Shown here: positions 7,966-17,185 of the stretch, piece by piece | Layout of the letters: each line of letters begins with the position of its first letter | How positions within the stretch are numbered: the first letter of the stretch is position 1 | Source: a bacterium | GTDB lineage: Bacteria > Bacillota_I > Bacilli_A > RF39 > UBA660 | Reading direction: 5' to 3' | Assembly: GCA_004563275.1 (NCBI GenBank) | Contig: SFSZ01000007.1 | Location: 29,599 to 93,598 of the forward strand | DNA: 64,000 bases | Position numbers and translations under genes: made by a program | Notes under the pieces: generated by a model | Databases searched by the model: none | The model's input: only the letters and a program-made list of their open reading frames with translations | Told to the model about the DNA's origin: nothing

Positions 7966-9856
7966 ATGAATGAACAAAAAGAACATTATTCAGAAAGTGA
8001 TATTCAGGTTTTAGAAGGTCTTGAAGCCGTAAGAAAACGTCCTGGTATGTACATTGGTACTACTGATGTTAAAGGCTTACATCATCTAGTATGGGAAATT
8101 GTAGATAACTCTATAGATGAAGCTTTAGCTGGTTATTGTAATAATATAGAAATAATTATTAACAAAGACAATTCTGTAACTGTCAAAGACGATGGTAGAG
8201 GTATTCCAGTTGGAATTCATCCAAAAACAGGTATTTCCACAGTAGAAACAGTATACACAGTACTACATGCTGGAGGTAAATTCGGTGGCGGCGGATATAA
8301 AGTATCAGGTGGTCTTCACGGAGTAGGTGCTTCAGTAGTTAACGCATTATCAAAATGGGTTAATGTTACTGTTTATAAAGATAACTGTTCAAAAATTAAC
8401 TGAAATAGGTACATGTGAAGAAAATAGAACTGGAACAACTGTAACATTTAAACCGGATCCAGAAATATTTGATACAGAAATCTATGATTATGATACTTTA
8501 AGAGTTCGTATTAGAGAATTAGCCTTTTTAAATAAAGGCTTAAGATTAACTCTAAGAGATGATCGTGACGAAGAAGATACTACAGGTGAAACATTCTTAT
8601 ATGAAGGTGGAATAAAGGAATATGTAAAATATTTAAATCAAAATAAAACACCTATTCATGATGATATTATACATGTAGAAGGCACAGAAGATGGTATTTT
8701 CTTTGAAGTTGCAATGCAATACAATAATGGTTATACAGATAATATTTATTCATTTGTTAATAACATTAATACCCACGATGGTGGAACTCATGAAGAGGGT
8801 GTAAGAAGAGCATTAACAAGAATTATTAATAATTATGCCCGCAAAAATAATATATTAAAAGAAAAAGATGAATCATTAACAGGAGATGACGTTAAAGAAG
8901 GTTTAACAATGATTATCTCTTGTAAACATCCAAATCCACAATTTGAAGGACAAACCAAAGGTAGATTAGGTAATTCAGAAGTTAGAAAACTAGCTGATAG
9001 TGTATTCTCTAAAGGATTCGATAGATTCTTAATGGAAAATCCAAGTGATGCTAAAATTATCATCGATAAAGCTTTACTTGCTTCTCGTGCAAGAAATGCC
9101 GCTAAAAAAGCTAGAGAAATAGAAAGAAAAGGCGATTTACAAAGAATAAATACATTTGGTAAATTATCTGATTGTAAAAGTAAAGATCCATTAGAAACCG
9201 AAATATTTATAGTCGAGGGAGATTCAGCCGGTGGCTCTGCTAAAGAAGGTAGAGACGCAATGACTCAAGCTATTCTTCCATTAAAAGGTAAAATATTAAA
9301 TGTTGAAAAAAATAGATTAGATCGTGCCTTAAGTAATGAAGAAATACGTTCTATTATCACTGCATTTGGTACTGGAATAGGACAAGAATTTGATATTTCT
9401 AAATTAAGATATAACAAAATTATAATTATGACCGATGCCGATGTCGATGGTGCTCATATTAGAGTATTATTATTAACATTATTTTATCGCTTATTTAAAC
9501 CAATTGTTCAACAAGGACATGTTTATGCAGCACAACCACCTTTATATAGAATAACTCATGGTAAAACAAGAAAATATGTTCTTACTGAAGAAGAAAGAGA
9601 AAAATATATATCAAGTTTACCAGAAAATATACGTTCTAGAGTTGAAATAACTAGAAATAAAGGTTTAGGTGAAATGGACCCAGATGAATTAAATGAAACA
9701 ACAATGGATATAAATAAAAGAGTTTTAAGAAGAATTACTGTAGATGATTGTATAGCAGCAGATGAAGTATTCTCACAATTAATGGGAGAAGAAGTAGAGC
9801 CAAGAAGAAAATTTATCGAAGCTAATGCTGGATTTACACAAAATCTTGATATTTAG
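7966..9856 (+). CDS. gyrB: DNA gyrase subunit B, broken by an out-of-frame deletion near 8390
   Basis: ATPase subunit of gyrase. The first frame (7966-8403) encodes the GHKL ATPase region with [19 protein letters not shown] and the ATP-lid [14 protein letters not shown], then ends in six wrong residues and TGA. The second frame resumes at about 8390 with [15 protein letters not shown] and runs to 9856 through the transducer domain, EGDSAGGSA and the TOPRIM Asp pair DADVDG. Compared with the family, roughly 12-17 residues between VTVYKD and LTEIG are missing, with a lost length of 3n+2 bases. gyrB is essential, so this is either an assembly or sequencing error or a gene that needs recoding; I favour the error. 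gyrA follows 10 bp later. Confidence 0.9.
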
Positions 9857-9866
9857 GAGGTAAACG

Positions 9867-12440
9867 ATGACAGAAGAAGAAAAAAATAATATTATTAACA
9901 ATCCAGAGTTAGATAGCAATAAAAATCCTGAGATTATTGATGAAAATATTGATAATACTGAAGAAGAATTTGATGAAGAATATTCTTTAATTGATACTGA
10001 ATTAACTGGAAAAGATAAAATAACAGAAAATAATATTGTAGAAGAAGTAAAATCATCATTTTTAGACTATTCTGTAAGCGTAATTGCTTCCCGTGCATTA
10101 CCAGACCTAAGAGATGGTTTAAAGCCAGTACATCGCCGTATTTTATGGTCTATGTATGAATGTGGATATACTCCAGATAAACCACATAGAAAATCTGCAA
10201 CAACAGTCGGATACGTAATGGGACATTATCATCCACATGGAGACTCATCAATTTATGATGCAATGGTAAGATTAGCTCAAAAATTTGCAGAAAGATATAT
10301 GCTAGTTGATGGACACGGAAACTTCGGTACAATTGAAGGTGACTCAGCAGCTGCATATCGTTATACAGAAGGTAGATTATCAAAAATATCCCTTGAAATG
10401 TTAAGAGATATTAATAAAAATACTGTAGATTTTGATCCAAACTTTGATGATTCCACTAAAGAACCAAGAGTTTTACCATCAAGATTTCCCAATATATTAG
10501 TAAATGGTACCATGGGTATTGCCGTAGGTATGGCAACTAATATTCCTCCACATAACCTAGGAGAAGTAATAGATGGATGTATAGCTTATATAGATAATCC
10601 AGATATTGATACTATTGGATTAATGAAATTTATCAAAGGCCCAGATTTTCCAACTGGCGGTATAATCCTTGGAAATTCAGGAATTAAACAAGCATATGAA
10701 ACTGGAAAAGGAACAATAACAATTAGAAGTAAGGCAAGAATCGAAGAAGTAAAAGGCCATAATAATATTGTTATTACTGAAGTTCCTTATGGTGTAAATA
10801 CTAAAGAATTACAAGAAAAAGTTGCTGAATTAGTTCATAATAAGACAATAGATGGTATCTCAGATTATCATACAGATTTAAAAAATGGATTAACAATTAC
10901 AATAACACTAAAAAAAGATGCAAATCCACAAGTAATATTAAATCAATTATATAAACATACTCAGTTTCAAACAAATTTCAGTATAATGTTCTTAATGTTA
11001 GATGGATTAACACCAAAAACATTACCTTTAAAAGACATTATATCTAAATATATTGATTATCAAAAAGAAGTAATAATCAGAAGAACTAGATTTGATTTAA
11101 ATAAATCTGAAAATAGAGTTCATATTTTAGAGGGATATAAAATTGCTTTAGATAATATCGATGAAGTAATTAGAATAATTAAAAATGCTGAAACTGATGA
11201 AATTGCTAAAAATACATTAATAGAAAGATTTAACTTATCATTAATTCAAGCTGAAAGTATCTTAGAATTAAAATTAAGACGATTAACCGGCTTAGAAAGA
11301 AGCAAAATTGATGAAGAATTAGCAGCATTATTAAAAATAATAGCTGATTTAAAAGATATTTTAGCTAGTGAGGCAAGAGTATTACAAATAATTAAAGATG
11401 AGTTAACAGAAATAAAAAATAAATATTCTGATGATCGTAGAACAACAATAGATATGACAGCAATTGACTTTATAGAAGATGAATCCCTTATCCCACAAGA
11501 AAACATAATAGTTTCATTAACAAATAAAGGATATATTAAGAGAAATAATGTTGATAACTACAAACTTCAAAATAGAGGTGGTGTAGGTGTAAAGGGAATG
11601 TCAACCAATGAAGAAGATTTTGTTGAATACTTGCTAAATTTAAATACACATGATTATTTAACATTCTTTACGAATAAAGGTAAGGTTTATAGAGTAAAAG
11701 GATATGAAATTCCTGAATTTGGTAGAACATCAAAAGGAATACCAATTATTAACTTACTTCAAATTGACAAGGATGAACATATTACATCAATGTTAAGTTA
11801 TTCTCCATCAGATGATAGCAAATATTTATTATTTGCTACAAAGAGTGGTCTAGTAAAACGTACCAGAATCGCAGAATTTGATAATATTAGAAAGAGTGGA
11901 AAACTTTGCATTAGTTTAAAAGAAAATGATGAATTAATCGGAGTTAAAAAGACTGATGGTGAATGCGATGCTATAATGGCATCATCTACGGGAAGAATTG
12001 CAGTATTTAATGAAGAAGAAGTTAGAGTAATGGGACGTACTGCAAGCGGTGTTAAAGGAATTAGCTTAGAAAATGGAAAATGTGTAGGTTTAGAAACAGC
12101 AAAAGCAGACGACAACATTATTATTGTCACTGAAAAAGGCTATGGTAAAAAAACACATATCAGTGAGTACCGCAAGACTAAACGTGGTAGTAAAGGCGTA
12201 AAAGCATTAAATATTACTGAAAAGAACGGAAATATTGCTGCAATTAAACGATTTGAAGAAAATAATGACTTAATGATCATAACTAATAACGGAATAATTA
12301 TAAGAATACCTTTGGATCAAATTTCGCAATTAGGTCGAGTAACTCAAGGTACAAGATTAATTAATTTAAAAGATAATCAAATAGTATCAACAATTAGTTT
12401 AGTACTAAACGAATCAGAAGAAATCGAAGAGGTAGCATAA
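9867..12440 (+). CDS. gyrA: DNA gyrase subunit A
   Basis: Breaks and rejoins DNA in the gyrase A2B2 complex. The 857 residues start with an unusually long, very acidic extension of about 50 residues rich in Glu, Asp and Asn before the family's normal beginning ([20 protein letters not shown]). The quinolone-resistance region [13 protein letters not shown] and the catalytic Tyr motif AAAYRYTE (near 165) are intact. The C-terminal beta-pinwheel has a modified GyrA box, [10 protein letters not shown]. Shine-Dalgarno AGGAGG. The gene lies in operon with gyrB. Confidence 0.97.
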   Translation: MTEEEKNNIINNPELDSNKNPEIIDENIDNTEEEFDEEYSLIDTELTGKDKITENNIVEEVKSSFLDYSVSVIASRALPDLRDGLKPVHRRILWSMYECGYTPDKPHRKSATTVGYVMGHYHPHGDSSIYDAMVRLAQKFAERYMLVDGHGNFGTIEGDSAAAYRYTEGRLSKISLEMLRDINKNTVDFDPNFDDSTKEPRVLPSRFPNILVNGTMGIAVGMATNIPPHNLGEVIDGCIAYIDNPDIDTIGLMKFIKGPDFPTGGIILGNSGIKQAYETGKGTITIRSKARIEEVKGHNNIVITEVPYGVNTKELQEKVAELVHNKTIDGISDYHTDLKNGLTITITLKKDANPQVILNQLYKHTQFQTNFSIMFLMLDGLTPKTLPLKDIISKYIDYQKEVIIRRTRFDLNKSENRVHILEGYKIALDNIDEVIRIIKNAETDEIAKNTLIERFNLSLIQAESILELKLRRLTGLERSKIDEELAALLKIIADLKDILASEARVLQIIKDELTEIKNKYSDDRRTTIDMTAIDFIEDESLIPQENIIVSLTNKGYIKRNNVDNYKLQNRGGVGVKGMSTNEEDFVEYLLNLNTHDYLTFFTNKGKVYRVKGYEIPEFGRTSKGIPIINLLQIDKDEHITSMLSYSPSDDSKYLLFATKSGLVKRTRIAEFDNIRKSGKLCISLKENDELIGVKKTDGECDAIMASSTGRIAVFNEEEVRVMGRTASGVKGISLENGKCVGLETAKADDNIIIVTEKGYGKKTHISEYRKTKRGSKGVKALNITEKNGNIAAIKRFEENNDLMIITNNGIIIRIPLDQISQLGRVTQGTRLINLKDNQIVSTISLVLNESEEIEEVA

Positions 12441-12449
12441 AAGCTACTT

Positions 12450-12495
12450 TTTTAGTTGCAGATATGTTTCACGTGAAACATATCTGCAACTAAAA
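12450..12495 (+). terminator. 46-bp palindrome after gyrA built around a parS site
   Basis: The first parS is the centre of a longer perfect palindrome: TTTTAGTTGCAGATA on the left and its reverse complement on the right. It begins 10 bp after the gyrA stop and could fold as a long hairpin, so it may also end gyrA transcription (inference). Confidence 0.55.
12465..12480. promoter_or_regulatory. parS site 1
   Basis: TGTTTCACGTGAAACA, a perfect match to the known ParB (Spo0J) binding palindrome. It lies inside a larger palindrome. Confidence 0.95.
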
Positions 12496-12500
12496 CAAAC

Positions 12501-12524
12501 AAATTATTGAAATTAATATGCAGA
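12501..12524. repeat. GCAAATTA palindrome, degenerate copy
   Basis: AAATTATTGAAATTAATATGC, a slightly decayed copy of the palindrome seen intact at 12603 and 12848. It lies between parS 1 and 2. Confidence 0.6.
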
Positions 12525-12570
12525 AAAACCAAATCTGAATAAAAAAATAGAAAAAACCAGATATCCACAA

Positions 12571-12586
12571 TGTTTCACGTGAAACA
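12571..12586. promoter_or_regulatory. parS site 2
   Basis: Perfect TGTTTCACGTGAAACA, 106 bp from site 1. Confidence 0.95.
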
Positions 12587-12602
12587 TAAGTTAAATTACT
12601 AA

Positions 12603-12625
12603 TGCAAATTATTGAAATTAATTTG
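12603..12625. repeat. GCAAATTA palindrome
   Basis: GCAAATTA, loop TTGAAAT, TAATTTGC. This 23-bp element is repeated identically at 12848 and lies between parS 2 and 3. Confidence 0.75.
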
Positions 12626-12704
12626 CAAAGCTATTAAATTATTTAAAATAGCGTTAGTTCATCAATATTATTATAAAAACTGAAAAGTTATTAATAATAG
12701 TATA

Positions 12705-12720
12705 TGTTTCACGTGAAACA
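12705..12720. promoter_or_regulatory. parS site 3
   Basis: Perfect TGTTTCACGTGAAACA within the slightly longer palindrome TATATGTTT...AAACATATA. Confidence 0.95.
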
Positions 12721-12727
12721 TATACAC

Positions 12728-12753
12728 AAAATTATTTCCCGGGAAATAATTTT
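12728..12753. repeat. 26-bp perfect palindrome
   Basis: AAAATTATTTCCC is followed directly by its reverse complement GGGAAATAATTTT. It lies between parS 3 and 4 and is unrelated to parS; no T-run follows. Confidence 0.7.
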
Positions 12754-12810
12754 AAGTAAAAAATAAATAAACATTTACAAATTTTATATATTAGTAATTA
12801 TTTTCACACA

Positions 12811-12826
12811 TGTTTCACGTGAAACA
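12811..12826. promoter_or_regulatory. parS site 4
   Basis: Perfect TGTTTCACGTGAAACA, 106 bp from site 3. Confidence 0.95.
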
Positions 12827-12847
12827 TATAATTTTTTGCCTACAAGA

Positions 12848-12870
12848 GCAAATTATTGAAATTAATTTGC
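12848..12870. repeat. GCAAATTA palindrome
   Basis: Identical to the element at 12603, here between parS 4 and 5. A further partial copy (CAATTATTGAAAT) follows parS 6 near 13114. Confidence 0.75.
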
Positions 12871-12937
12871 AGAAAACTAAATAAGCATACTTAATTTATA
12901 TAACTTATGTCAAATTTAATACTAAAGTTGTCAACAA

Positions 12938-12953
12938 TGTTTCACGTGAAACA
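12938..12953. promoter_or_regulatory. parS site 5
   Basis: Perfect TGTTTCACGTGAAACA. Confidence 0.95.
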
Positions 12954-13053
12954 TCGTATACCATACATTACAATCGAAAAATTATTATTAATTAACCTAT
13001 AAAATATTACTTAGTTATATAAGTACTTAATTACAAAAAAAGAAATCCACATA

Positions 13054-13069
13054 TGTTTCACGTGAAACA
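13054..13069. promoter_or_regulatory. parS site 6
   Basis: Perfect TGTTTCACGTGAAACA, about 100 bp upstream of ffs. Confidence 0.95.
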
Positions 13070-13156
13070 TTAACAAAAAATAAAAAATACAAATTTTTAA
13101 AATTAGTAAACATCCAATTATTGAAATCTGTAATTAAAATATGCTATATTATATAT

Positions 13157-13234
13157 GCGCAATACAAATGCAATAACCTGGTCAGATTCGGAAGAAAGCA
13201 GCCATATTTGCCTCTATGTATGTGCGCTTTTTTT
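13157..13234 (+). ncRNA. ffs: signal recognition particle RNA, small bacterial type
   Basis: The apical signature CCTGGTCAG, CGGAAGAAAGCAGCC is the domain IV hairpin that binds Ffh. The ends GCGCAATACA and TGTATGTGCGC pair to close a single rod, and a T-run terminator follows. This is the short (4.5S-like) form without an Alu domain. The location upstream of dnaX is conserved in Firmicutes. Exact ends are approximate. Confidence 0.93.
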
Positions 13235-13244
13235 AAGGAGTAAA

Positions 13245-13667
13245 ATGGAACAATATATAGATGAATTAATAAAACTATCTTATAAGTCATTAAAAAAAGA
13301 TGAAGTACCTGTGGCAGCAATCATTGTACATAACGATAAAATAATTGCCAAAGCACATAATACTAGAAAACATAGTAATAAAACTATTGATCACGCTGAA
13401 ATTAAAGTAATTACAAAAGCAAATCAAAAATTAAAAAATTGGAGATTGAACAAATGTACGCTATATGTAACAATTGAACCGTGTGAAATGTGTAAAAACG
13501 TTATAAAAGAAAGCAGGATTGACAAGGTATTTTATTTAGTTCCACGTTTAAAATCTAAAAAAATATACAATAAGACTAACTTTTTTCAAATCGAAGAAAA
13601 AAGTAATGAAAATTCTATAGATAAATATAAAAAAATAATTGAAAAATTTTGGGAAAATAAAAGATAA
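13245..13667 (+). CDS. tadA: tRNA(Arg) adenosine-34 deaminase TadA
   Basis: Converts A34 to inosine in tRNA-Arg(ACG). The start at 13245 follows AAGGAG directly after the ffs terminator; the frame is open through ffs to 13155, but that part is RNA gene, not protein. The 140 residues carry the zinc deaminase motifs HAE (DHAEIKVI) and PCxxC (EPCEMC). The family's helical C-terminus is present. It is likely transcribed from the ffs promoter by read-through or from its own weak promoter. Confidence 0.93.
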   Translation: MEQYIDELIKLSYKSLKKDEVPVAAIIVHNDKIIAKAHNTRKHSNKTIDHAEIKVITKANQKLKNWRLNKCTLYVTIEPCEMCKNVIKESRIDKVFYLVPRLKSKKIYNKTNFFQIEEKSNENSIDKYKKIIEKFWENKR

Positions 13668-13706
13668 TAAGTAAGTATTATGTTATAATTAAAACAGGAG
13701 GAAATC

Positions 13707-15305
13707 ATGGCATATAAAGTACTTTATAGAAAATATAGACCACAAGATTTTAATAGTTTATATGGTCAAGATAACATAAAAAAACTACTAATTGAATCAA
13801 TAAAAAACAATCAAATAGCTCATGCATATTTATTTTCAGGCCCACGTGGAACAGGAAAAACCAGTACTGCTAAGCTATTCGCAAAGACTATTAATTGTGA
13901 AAATCCCATTGATGGTATTCCATGTAACAATTGTCCAGCTTGTAATAATTATGAACAATCAGCAGATATTATAGAAATAGATGCCGCATCAAACAATGGT
14001 GTTGACGAAATAAGAGAATTAAGAAACAATGCTAAAATACTACCAACATTTAGTAAATATAAAATATATATTATAGATGAGGTACACATGCTATCACAAA
14101 GTGCTTGGAATGCATTTTTAAAAATATTAGAAGAACCTCCAAAGCATGTTATATTTATATTGGCTACTACAGAAATACAAAAAGTGCCAATTACAATATT
14201 ATCTAGATGTCAAAGATTTAATTTTCAACGAATTAATACCCAAGTTATTTATCAAAATTTAGAAAAAATATCAAAAGAAGAAAATATAGAAATAGAAGAA
14301 GATGCCCTTAAATACATAGCAGAATTAGCAGATGGCGGAATGAGAGATGCTTTAAGTGTATTAGATCAGCTATCAAAAGAAAAACAAAAAATAACAGTTG
14401 ATTTAATTCAACAAACATTTGGAGTTATTAGTTTACAAGATATTTCACGCATTTTTGAGTTATTAAATGAAAATAAAATAGAAGAATTTAATACTTATTT
14501 TAATGACTATTTAAACAGAGGACTAGATACAAACATTCTAATCAATAAGATTTTAAATCAAATTTATTTAGAAGAAATAAAAATTAAAAATGGAAATCAT
14601 TCCTTTATTTCTCTAGAAAATTTAAAAAAATTAGCTAATGAAATAGTTAATTGTTATAACAAAAAAGATGGTTTGATTTTAATTAAAATCATTTTACTAA
14701 GTTACTTTCCAAATAAAAATACAACTGAAACTTTATCACCAGAATTAATTGATAGTAACAATAACCAACCTACTCAAGAAATAATAAAAAAAGAAGAAAA
14801 AAGTCAAAATTCAGATGAAAATGAAAAAATAGAATCAGAGCCTGAAAATTCAACAGATTTATTAAATTTACAAGCAATCCGAATCAATAATGCTTTTGCA
14901 GAAGCTAGTAAGGAATCAAAACAAGAATTTTTAAAAAATTGGGATGATTTCAAGAAAAAAATTGAACTTGACAATAAAATAGAATTATTATCAATTATCG
15001 AAGATGCATCTATTGAAGTTGCTTCTTCCAAAAACGTTATTTTTTCAAATTTATCAAAATCTGGAACGATAATTTTTAATGAAAACCTTCATGAAATTGA
15101 AAAAGAATTTAACAAAAAAAATAAAAGTAAATATAAATTTATATGTCTAGATCAAGAAAAATGGACTGAAGAAAAATTAAATTATATAAAAAACAAAAAT
15201 ACAAAAGAATATAAATATATCGATGAAGAAACAATAATAAATAATCATAATGGTATAAATGAAGCATTTGATATATTTGAAAATGATATAATAGAAGTTA
15301 ATTAA
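13707..15305 (+). CDS. dnaX: DNA polymerase III subunits gamma/tau
   Basis: Clamp-loader ATPase. The 532 residues have Walker A GPRGTGKTSTAK near 46, a four-Cys zinc module (CENPIDGIPCNNCPAC), Walker B IIDEVHML, and the SRC sensor motif LSRCQRF. The C-terminal third (after about 360) is a poorly conserved, Glu/Lys/Asn-rich tau-like region. AGGAGG Shine-Dalgarno. It starts the dnaX-ebfC-recR-bofA-holB cluster. Confidence 0.96.
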   Translation: MAYKVLYRKYRPQDFNSLYGQDNIKKLLIESIKNNQIAHAYLFSGPRGTGKTSTAKLFAKTINCENPIDGIPCNNCPACNNYEQSADIIEIDAASNNGVDEIRELRNNAKILPTFSKYKIYIIDEVHMLSQSAWNAFLKILEEPPKHVIFILATTEIQKVPITILSRCQRFNFQRINTQVIYQNLEKISKEENIEIEEDALKYIAELADGGMRDALSVLDQLSKEKQKITVDLIQQTFGVISLQDISRIFELLNENKIEEFNTYFNDYLNRGLDTNILINKILNQIYLEEIKIKNGNHSFISLENLKKLANEIVNCYNKKDGLILIKIILLSYFPNKNTTETLSPELIDSNNNQPTQEIIKKEEKSQNSDENEKIESEPENSTDLLNLQAIRINNAFAEASKESKQEFLKNWDDFKKKIELDNKIELLSIIEDASIEVASSKNVIFSNLSKSGTIIFNENLHEIEKEFNKKNKSKYKFICLDQEKWTEEKLNYIKNKNTKEYKYIDEETIINNHNGINEAFDIFENDIIEVN

Positions 15306-15318
15306 AGGAGAATGAAAT

Positions 15319-15618
15319 ATGAATATGCAAAATTTAATGGCACAAGCGCAAAGAATGCAACGTGACATCCAAAAAAAACAAGAAGAAATTAATAATACAG
15401 AATTTGAAGGAAAATCTGAAGGATTTACTGTAGTATTGAATGGAAAAAAAGACATTGTTAAATTAGAAATAAATCGTGATGTTATTAAAGATGCTGATGA
15501 TTTTGACGCTCTTGAAGACATGATAAAAATTGCTTTTAATGATGCCAACAAGAAAATTAACGCTGAAACTGAAGCAAAATTAGGTGCATTTGCTAAAGGC
15601 TTAAATGGTTTGATGTAG
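15319..15618 (+). CDS. ebfC: YbaB/EbfC family nucleoid-associated protein
   Basis: Small DNA-binding dimer (99 residues) encoded between dnaX and recR in nearly all bacteria. Features are the N-terminal MNMQNLMAQAQRMQRDIQ helix and the GxxxGL-like ending FAKGLNGLM. It lies 13 bp after dnaX with a GGAG Shine-Dalgarno and 1 bp before recR. Confidence 0.95.
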   Translation: MNMQNLMAQAQRMQRDIQKKQEEINNTEFEGKSEGFTVVLNGKKDIVKLEINRDVIKDADDFDALEDMIKIAFNDANKKINAETEAKLGAFAKGLNGLM

Positions 15619-15619
15619 T

Positions 15620-16225
15620 ATGATATACCCAAAATTATTAGAAGAATTAATAGAATATTTTAAAAAACTACCTGGAATCGGTGAAAAAACCGCTGAAAGA
15701 CTCGCTTTATCATTACTAGATTATTCAGAAGAAGATATAAATTTATTTTCAAACACAATGATATCAGCAAAGAAAAATCTTCATCAATGTGAAATATGTG
15801 GCAACTTAACATCAGAAAAGATTTGCAATATTTGTGATAATGATTATAGAAATAAAAATTTAATCTGTATTGTCGAAGATTATAAAAGTATATTTGCTTT
15901 TGAAAAAATGGGTAAATATAATGGTGTATACCATGTATTAAACGGTTTAATTTCACCAATTGATGGAATATCTCCAAATGATATTAATATTCCATCATTA
16001 ATAAAAAGATGTAAAAATTCAGATGATCAGATAGAATTAGTTATAGCATTAAAACCAACTATTGAAGGCGAAACAACAACACAATATATTAAAAAAGTAT
16101 TAGAAGATAAAACAAGTGTAAAAGTTTCTAGATTATCATATGGATTACCAGTAGGAACAGAATTGGATTATCTTGATTCTCTAACACTTGAAAGAGCTTT
16201 TGAAGATAGAAAGAATATTGCATAA
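15620..16225 (+). CDS. recR: recombination mediator RecR
   Basis: Acts with RecF and RecO in gap repair. The 201 residues have the helix-hairpin-helix LPGIGEKTAERLAL near 18, the zinc finger CEICGNLTSEKICNIC near 57-72, and a TOPRIM domain starting LICIVEDYKSIFAFE. Its start is a single base after the ebfC stop, implying translational coupling. Confidence 0.97.
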   Translation: MIYPKLLEELIEYFKKLPGIGEKTAERLALSLLDYSEEDINLFSNTMISAKKNLHQCEICGNLTSEKICNICDNDYRNKNLICIVEDYKSIFAFEKMGKYNGVYHVLNGLISPIDGISPNDINIPSLIKRCKNSDDQIELVIALKPTIEGETTTQYIKKVLEDKTSVKVSRLSYGLPVGTELDYLDSLTLERAFEDRKNIA

Positions 16226-16252
16226 AATAATTATTAGATAATATAATTTACT

Positions 16253-16444
16253 ATGATAAAAAAAATTATATTATGGTTAATAAAAAGAGTAACATTTGCA
16301 TTTTTAATAATTTATGGTCTCGATTTATTATTAAAGGGTTTTAATATATTTGTTCCAATAAATTATTATACAGTTATTATTGTAACTTTATTAGGATTCC
16401 CAGGTCTAATATTATTAGCGTTGTCTTTCTTCTTCTTACTATGA
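16253..16444 (+). CDS. bofA: BofA-family pro-sigma-K processing inhibitor-like membrane protein
   Basis: In Bacillus, BofA holds the protease SpoIVFB inactive in the outer forespore membrane, timing sigma-K activation. This 63-residue protein has two hydrophobic segments (about 5-28 and 38-62) and the family's typical C-terminal block TLLGFPGLILL. It lies after recR, exactly where bofA sits in Bacillus. It is shorter than Bacillus BofA (87). Function is inferred from position and the GFPG motif. Confidence 0.75.
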   Translation: MIKKIILWLIKRVTFAFLIIYGLDLLLKGFNIFVPINYYTVIIVTLLGFPGLILLALSFFFLL

Positions 16445-16454
16445 AGAGGTAAAT

Positions 16455-17183
16455 ATGAATGAAAAATTAAAACAATTTATATTATCTGGAATAAATGAGA
16501 AAAATCTTTCTCATGCTTTTTTGATTGAAACAAATAATTGTGAACAGACAATGAACAATATATATGAAATTTTTAAAGAAACCCAAACAATAGCGCCATC
16601 TTCATTGGAAAACAATTTATCAACACTAGTAGTTAGACCGGAAAATAACAATATCGATAAAAACAAAATTTTAGATATTCAAAATTTTATAATTACAAAA
16701 ATTATTAATTATACATACAAAATATATTTCATCATCAATGCAGAAAAAATGAACCAAGTCTCAGCCAATAAATTATTAAAAATTTTGGAGGAACCTTCAA
16801 GCAACGTTATTGGATTTTTAATCACTGATAGTATAAATTCCATTATGGATACGATTAAAAGTCGTTGCGAATTATTTGAAAATATTTATGACACATCATT
16901 ACGAACTGAAACCAATGATTTAATTGACACATTTTATAAATTGCAAAAGTGTGATAATTACACGGCAATTTTATTAAAGCAAAACTTTTTAAAATATGAT
17001 AAAATTGAACTAATAAATAAATTATCTGAAATAAAAATAGTTTTAGATAAAAATATAAATCAAAGTAATTACCTTTTAATTACTAAATATTATAAACTAA
17101 TAGACGATATAATTAAGAAATTAAATGCAAATACAAATGTCGAAATGTGCATAGATAAATTGATTATAGAAATGAGGAAATAG
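16455..17183 (+). CDS. holB: DNA polymerase III subunit delta prime
   Basis: Clamp-loader stator subunit. The 242-residue protein has the delta-prime/DnaX-like fold: an N-terminal LSHAFLIET segment, the sensor region VSANKLLKILEEPSSNVIGFLITDS, and SRCELFE. As expected for delta prime it has no Walker A. It is shorter than most homologues (about 300-330), apparently through a reduced C-terminal domain. It is followed 2 bp later by yaaT, the normal Bacillus order (tmk is missing from this cluster). Confidence 0.88.
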   Translation: MNEKLKQFILSGINEKNLSHAFLIETNNCEQTMNNIYEIFKETQTIAPSSLENNLSTLVVRPENNNIDKNKILDIQNFIITKIINYTYKIYFIINAEKMNQVSANKLLKILEEPSSNVIGFLITDSINSIMDTIKSRCELFENIYDTSLRTETNDLIDTFYKLQKCDNYTAILLKQNFLKYDKIELINKLSEIKIVLDKNINQSNYLLITKYYKLIDDIIKKLNANTNVEMCIDKLIIEMRK

Positions 17184-17185
17184 AC

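Larger units (their letters stand above)
12441..13156. other. gene-free parS-rich region between gyrA and ffs
   Basis: I see no convincing gene here on either strand. It holds six identical 16-bp parS palindromes spaced 106-134 bp apart, three or four copies of a second palindrome built on GCAAATTA and TAATTTGC, and one isolated 26-bp perfect palindrome. It ends at the ffs promoter. The likely job is chromosome partitioning: ParB loading and condensin recruitment close to oriC. Confidence 0.85.

Noticed and set aside
12441..13156. CRISPR array
   Set aside because: The repeats are perfect 16-bp parS palindromes with irregular 90-120 bp intervals that themselves carry other repeats; there are no unique, equal-sized spacers and no cas genes.
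13155..13244. N-terminal extension of TadA
   Set aside because: The open frame upstream of 13245 is the SRP RNA gene; the Shine-Dalgarno and family start point to 13245.
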